The notes under the pieces: generated by a model
Seen by the model: only the letters and a program-made list of their open reading frames with translations
Told to the model about the DNA's origin: nothing
Database searches by the model: none
Assembly (NCBI GenBank): GCA_014523525.1
Contig: JAATVL010000115.1
Span: 1-9,635 of the forward strand
Direction: 5' to 3'
Length of the DNA: 9,635 nt
Source of the DNA: Nitrososphaerales archaeon TH703
Lineage (GTDB): Archaea; Thermoproteota; Nitrososphaeria; Nitrososphaerales; Nitrososphaeraceae
Position numbers and translations under genes: made by a program
Part shown: positions 6,436 to 9,635 of the stretch, piece after piece
How the letters are laid out: the number at the start of each line of letters is the position of its first letter
How positions within the stretch are numbered: position 1 is the first letter of the stretch

Positions 6436-7596
6436 ATGAATAAAGATAACATTAGTGCGTTATTGACTGGAGTAGGTGTAGTTGCCCTTATAGTGGGATT
6501 TGCAATTTATTTCAATAATCCTGGACTGAATAAATCGTCCCTTGGCAATAGTAATGGTCAAATAATGAGATCAGATGGAGATAGCGAGAATAGTATTTCA
6601 AATGTTAAACTAACAATGGACAAATCTCAGTTCAGAAAAGCACCGGAATTTAAGGGAATAACGTCATACATTAATACAAACCAGACAAAATTATCTGATC
6701 TAAAGGGAAAGGTGGTATTGGTTGACTTTTGGACATACAGCTGTATCAACTGTATTAGAACGTTACCGTATCTTGTTGATTGGAATCAAAAATATTCTGA
6801 CAAAGGATTGGTCATTGTAGGAGTTCATAGTCCTGAATTTGAATTTGAAAAAAATATAGATAATGTTAAACAGGCAGTAGCAAGATTTGGAATAAAATAC
6901 CCTGTATTGTTGGATAATGATCATGAGACTTGGAACGCTTTTCAAAATAGTTATTGGCCACGGAAATATCTTGTGGACTCAGATGGGTACATTCGATATG
7001 ATCATATTGGAGAGGGAGGTTATGCAGAAACTGAAAATGCTATAAGGAGCTTATTGGCTGAAAGATCTAATCAACAAGGTCTTGAGATATCCAATCTTAA
7101 TCAAACAAAACTAAATGTCCCTAGTGCCCCATCTGTTGATTTCAATCAAATTAAATCACCTGAATTATACTTTGGATACCAGTTTGCAAGAGCTCAACTT
7201 GGAAATATTCAAGGATTCAATCCCGAAAAGACTGTCAACTATACAATATCTGCTTCCAAACTGGAGCCTAATGTCATCTATCTTCAGGGATCATGGAAAA
7301 ACAATCCGGATAGTATGGAACTTGTTGGATCTAATGGAAAAATCATGCTGGCATATTCAGCAAAGTCTATTAATATCGTAGCAGGAGGAAAAGGAGAAGC
7401 AATTGTCAAGGAAGATGGTAAAGGTAACCAGACAAATAATACTTTTAAAGGGAATGATGTTGATGCCGAAGGAAGGTTAACTGTAGACGGGCAGAGACTC
7501 TATAATATAGCAGATCATACAAACTACGGAAACCACGAAATTGAAATAGCTGCGAGAGGACCCGGTTTTAAAGTATATACTTTCACATTTGGTTAA
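6436..7596 (+). CDS. Membrane-anchored thioredoxin-like protein with DipZ-like C-terminal domain
   Basis: A 386-residue extracytoplasmic thiol oxidoreductase. A signal anchor (residues 8-27) is followed by a flexible linker and a TlpA/AhpC-type redoxin domain (about 65-210). Its active site is FWTYSCINCIRTLPYL, with Cys103 and Cys106, and the cis-Pro loop is YWPRKYLVD with Pro175. The pattern WTYSCINC and the stretch IGEGGYAETENAIRSLL (191-207) match the redoxin part of mycobacterial DipZ. Residues 240-386 resemble the carbohydrate-binding-module-like C-terminal domain of DipZ: SPELYFGYQFARAQ, IYLQGSW, a RLYNIAD segment and the terminal YTFTFG. The ATG at 6436 directly abuts the ccdA stop and has AAAGGGGA about 8 bases before it, a plausible Shine-Dalgarno sequence for an internal operon gene. 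It should receive electrons from CcdA and reduce secreted disulfides; the substrate is unknown. Confidence 0.9.
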   Translation: MNKDNISALLTGVGVVALIVGFAIYFNNPGLNKSSLGNSNGQIMRSDGDSENSISNVKLTMDKSQFRKAPEFKGITSYINTNQTKLSDLKGKVVLVDFWTYSCINCIRTLPYLVDWNQKYSDKGLVIVGVHSPEFEFEKNIDNVKQAVARFGIKYPVLLDNDHETWNAFQNSYWPRKYLVDSDGYIRYDHIGEGGYAETENAIRSLLAERSNQQGLEISNLNQTKLNVPSAPSVDFNQIKSPELYFGYQFARAQLGNIQGFNPEKTVNYTISASKLEPNVIYLQGSWKNNPDSMELVGSNGKIMLAYSAKSINIVAGGKGEAIVKEDGKGNQTNNTFKGNDVDAEGRLTVDGQRLYNIADHTNYGNHEIEIAARGPGFKVYTFTFG

Positions 7597-7747
7597 ATAA
7601 ATAACACCGAATAATTAATTCAATGTTGAATACGATTTGGTAATTTGCCTTGATTGTTTGATAATCTAACCAAATTCTCTCACTTTCAAATGATATGTGC
7701 AAAAAACAAAAATAATAACTGGTCACTTCAATGAATGTTAATTCAAT

Positions 7748-8467
7748 ATGAGTCCTGAATCGTGGATAGAAGTAATTCTTTCTGATAAATCTTCTTTAAA
7801 CGTGAAACTAATTAGAAGTAGAAGAAATAAACGCATGTGTATAAGGGTCGATCGCTGCGGTACTTCAGTCATCTCTCCGGTTAACCAAGACATAGAATCA
7901 ATAAGAAATTTCGTGACTCATAATAATGCATGGATTCTGAAAAAAACAAAATTTTACACAAATCTGAATAATAAATTGGAATATAGTCCTCTTCAAAAAG
8001 ATGAAATTATTTATCTTGGGAAAAAATATAAAATGAAATTTGTCAAAGACACTTTCCAATATACTGTTCTTTCTGAAAATCTAATGAAAATTACATTTCA
8101 TGTAAAAGATAGGAGATCATGTAAGAGAAATATAGTAAATTGGTATAGAGAGCAGACAAAGAAAGTGTTGGATAATAAAGTTCCACTTTTGGGGAAAAAG
8201 TTGTCGATATCTTATGGAAGAGTAAGGATAGGAAGTCAAAAATTGAGATGGGGTAGCTGTTCCAAAGAAGGTAACCTGAATTTTAACTTTTTATTATCAT
8301 CGCTTCCCACCAACATAATTGATTACATTATAATCCATGAATTATTTCACCTTATCGAATTTAATCATTCAGATCATTTTTGGGAATTAATAGAACATGT
8401 GTTTCCCACCTACAAGGATTGTCGAACTTGGTTGAAAAAGAATGGTGCATACGTACAACTCAATTAA
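7748..8467 (+). CDS. YgjP/DUF45-type zinc metalloprotease (M48-like)
   Basis: A 239-residue protein of the YgjP-like (DUF45, WLM-related) metallopeptidase family. The zinc-binding motif is HELFH, with ligands His197 and His201 and catalytic Glu198. It is followed by the family's NHSDHFW motif, where His207 is the probable third ligand. Upstream is the hallmark SQKLRWGSCSKEGNLNFNF (about 163-181), then the YIIIHELFHL helix and a C-terminal FPTYKDCRTWL segment. The N-terminal half (1-150) is the usual variable beta-rich region. It has no signal peptide or membrane segment, so it should be cytoplasmic. The substrate is unknown for most family members. The ATG at 7748 lacks a Shine-Dalgarno sequence; an AAAATAATAAC stretch (7709-7719) could be its TATA box. 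It is separated from the redoxin gene by about 150 bases and does not look like part of that operon. Confidence 0.9.
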   Translation: MSPESWIEVILSDKSSLNVKLIRSRRNKRMCIRVDRCGTSVISPVNQDIESIRNFVTHNNAWILKKTKFYTNLNNKLEYSPLQKDEIIYLGKKYKMKFVKDTFQYTVLSENLMKITFHVKDRRSCKRNIVNWYREQTKKVLDNKVPLLGKKLSISYGRVRIGSQKLRWGSCSKEGNLNFNFLLSSLPTNIIDYIIIHELFHLIEFNHSDHFWELIEHVFPTYKDCRTWLKKNGAYVQLN

Positions 8468-8583
8468 TGTCCATTATTAGTTTCAGTCATCTTACTATCT
8501 TATTCCTATCAAGTAAATTTGATATCTATGCAATTTCGCTCTATGAGATTGTTATAAAATCAAGGTAGTTTTATTCTCTTGTC

Positions 8584-8591
8584 AAATAATT
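8584..8591 (+). promoter_or_regulatory. TATA-like box of the small unknown gene
   Basis: AAATAATT is centred about 23 bases before the GTG at 8611. It is the main reason for preferring this GTG over the in-frame ATG at 8635, which has no comparable box at that distance. Weak on its own. Confidence 0.3.
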
Positions 8592-8610
8592 TTGTACCAA
8601 ATTAACATTA

Positions 8611-8853
8611 GTGAAGATTATCAATATTGAGAATATGGGAGTTATATTTGAGATTCATAAGTATCAACATGATGATTTTCAATATGTTGTTGCTAGTACA
8701 AATAAATATTCCGAAAACAAGGTAAAATGTGACGTTGAACGTATGAACGCCATGTTAAATGAGTCACTGAAAACAATGGGAATGAGGTATGTATTTGTCA
8801 TTTCTGATACGTCCGATTCTTTATTTAAAGAACGTAAAAAGAAATCTTATTAA
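8611..8853 (+). CDS. Small hypothetical protein, 80 residues
   Basis: I do not recognise this gene. The 80-residue product begins at GTG (8611), or alternatively at ATG 8635, which would give 72 residues. It appears to be a soluble alpha/beta protein. A strand-rich start (GVIFEIHKYQ and FQYVVAST) is followed by a long charged helix (about residues 41-56), a hydrophobic strand RYVFVISD and a basic tail ERKKKSY. It has a single Cys (residue 39) and no membrane segment or known motif. Its frame is open with ordinary residue composition, and it lies between a protease gene and a surface-protein gene on the same strand. Only 26 bases separate its stop from the next start, and that gene's TATA box overlaps its stop codon. 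Confidence 0.55.
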   Translation: MKIINIENMGVIFEIHKYQHDDFQYVVASTNKYSENKVKCDVERMNAMLNESLKTMGMRYVFVISDTSDSLFKERKKKSY

Positions 8854-8856
8854 ATA
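8849..8856 (+). promoter_or_regulatory. TATA box of the surface-protein gene
   Basis: TATTAAAT lies about 27 bases before the TTG at 8880 and overlaps the stop codon of the small gene before it. This spacing decides the start of the surface-protein gene: the other in-frame candidate, TTG 8859, has no TATA-like sequence at the right distance. Confidence 0.45.
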
Positions 8857-8879
8857 GATTGTTTAATCGCGTTACATAC

Positions 8880-9635
8880 TTGCTTTTCACTGAAGTTTTC
8901 CCTATTCAATACGGAAAAAAATTTAGTTTTTTCGTTCTCCTTTTTTGCTGGGTAATACTTTTTTTTTCCTCTTCGGAAGTTAATAGTAATTTTCTTAATA
9001 ATGCTGATGCTCAATCCTGCACAAGTAATCTACCTATAAGCGGTGTCACTGCAAGTGGTAGTGATTCTAAACGTCCTCCTTCATATGCCATTGATAACAA
9101 TTTTCGTACATGGTGGAGTAAATCTGAAATTGGTTCATGGATCAGTGCTGATCTGGGGTCAACTCAAAATATTTGCAGCGTTGATATAGCATGGTATAAG
9201 GGAAATGCACGTCAGTATCATTTTGTTATAGCAACATCTACTGATGGCAGCACATTTACCAATGTGTTTAATGGTGATAGTAGTGGTACTACAGTAAGTT
9301 CTGAAAAATATACTATATCTGATATTAATGCAAGATATGTAAGAGTAACTGTTAATGGTAATACTCAAAACAGTGCTGCATCTATGTACGAACTTGATAT
9401 TTTTGGTTCATCACTATCTGGAAATTCTCCTCCAGTAGCAAACAACCAAGCAGTAAGCACAAATAAAAACACTGCTAAAGCTATTACTCTTACAGCAAGT
9501 GATCCAAATAATGATCCTCTAAGCTATTCCATAGTAACGCAGTCAGCTCATGGTACATTGACAGGTACAGCCCCTAATCTCAATTATAATCCAGATACGG
9601 ACTATGTAGGGGCTGACAGTTTTACATTCAAAGCA
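8880..9635 (+). CDS. Secreted surface protein with F5/8 type C and cadherin-like domains, partial (3' end beyond right edge)
   Basis: I translated this frame by hand: 252 codons without a stop, running off the right edge. The first 44 residues are a signal peptide: a short basic stretch, then a strongly hydrophobic core (FSFFVLLFCWVILFF, near residues 16-30), with likely cleavage after ADA just before QSCTSN (residue 45). Residues 47-176 form an F5/8 type C (discoidin-like) domain: SYAIDNNFRTWWSK, SWISADLGSTQNICSVDIAWYKG, FVIATSTDGSTF, ARYVRVTVNG and YELDIFG. Such domains bind sugars or other surface ligands. From about residue 182 a cadherin-like or Ig-like repeat follows: NSPPVANNQAV, ITLTASDPNNDPLSYSI, HGTLTG, and NYNPDTDYVGADSFTFKA at the edge. 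These repeats usually occur in tandem in large adhesins, so the complete protein is probably much longer. Start TTG 8880 is favoured by signal-peptide length and TATA spacing; TTG 8859 is the alternative. Confidence 0.85.
   Translation, partial: MLFTEVFPIQYGKKFSFFVLLFCWVILFFSSSEVNSNFLNNADAQSCTSNLPISGVTASGSDSKRPPSYAIDNNFRTWWSKSEIGSWISADLGSTQNICSVDIAWYKGNARQYHFVIATSTDGSTFTNVFNGDSSGTTVSSEKYTISDINARYVRVTVNGNTQNSAASMYELDIFGSSLSGNSPPVANNQAVSTNKNTAKAITLTASDPNNDPLSYSIVTQSAHGTLTGTAPNLNYNPDTDYVGADSFTFKA

Noticed and set aside
7635..7675. Inverted repeat ATTTGGT / ACCAAAT after the redoxin gene as a hairpin terminator
   Set aside because: The stem is seven AT-rich pairs with a loop of 27 bases and no adjoining T-run, so it is unlikely to fold stably.

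Overview
The window looks like chromosomal DNA of an archaeon, most probably an ammonia-oxidising thaumarchaeote of the Nitrososphaera/Nitrosocosmicus kind. The signs are AT-rich DNA, A/T-rich TATA-like boxes about 25 bases before the start codons of most genes with no Shine-Dalgarno sequence (leaderless transcripts), frequent TTG and GTG starts, a tRNA gene without an encoded CCA, a siroheme decarboxylase of the archaeal heme pathway, and a KaiC-like ATPase next to a MinD-like ATPase. The genus is inference; the archaeal assignment is well supported. No insertion sequence, transposase, integrase or CRISPR array was seen.

Layout. Positions 1-667 hold the 5' part of a prephenate dehydratase gene (pheA, phenylalanine synthesis) on the minus strand; it runs off the left edge inside its ACT domain. 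Divergent from it, 816-1817 encodes a fused two-domain AhbA/AhbB-type siroheme decarboxylase (heme synthesis). An intergenic stretch follows, with an intact tRNA-Gly(CCC) at 2112-2186. Next are two plus-strand ATPase genes, each with its own promoter: a MinD/ParA-like protein (2421-3290) and a KaiC-like P-loop ATPase fused to a divergent class III nucleotidyl cyclase domain (3367-4797).

Positions 4909-7596 hold a thiol-redox cluster on the extracytoplasmic side: a membrane-anchored protein with paired His motifs and two Cys, a CcdA-type electron-transfer membrane protein, and a membrane-anchored thioredoxin-like protein whose C-terminal domain resembles that of mycobacterial DipZ. The last two abut exactly and together look like a split DipZ. 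CcdA would carry electrons from cytoplasmic thioredoxin across the membrane to the CxxC of its partner. The His/Cys protein is a plausible client or metal-binding partner (inference).

The right end holds a YgjP/DUF45-type zinc metalloprotease (7748-8467), a small unknown gene (8611-8853) and the beginning of a secreted surface protein with an F5/8 type C (discoidin-like) domain and a cadherin-like/Ig-like repeat (8880 to the right edge). Its TTG start was chosen from the signal peptide and the TATA box 25-30 bases upstream.

The most unusual material is the MinD-like / KaiC-cyclase pair. The chimera lacks the usual Ser/Thr after the Walker A lysine and several residues normally needed for cyclase catalysis, which suggests a nucleotide-binding regulatory device rather than a standard cyclase.
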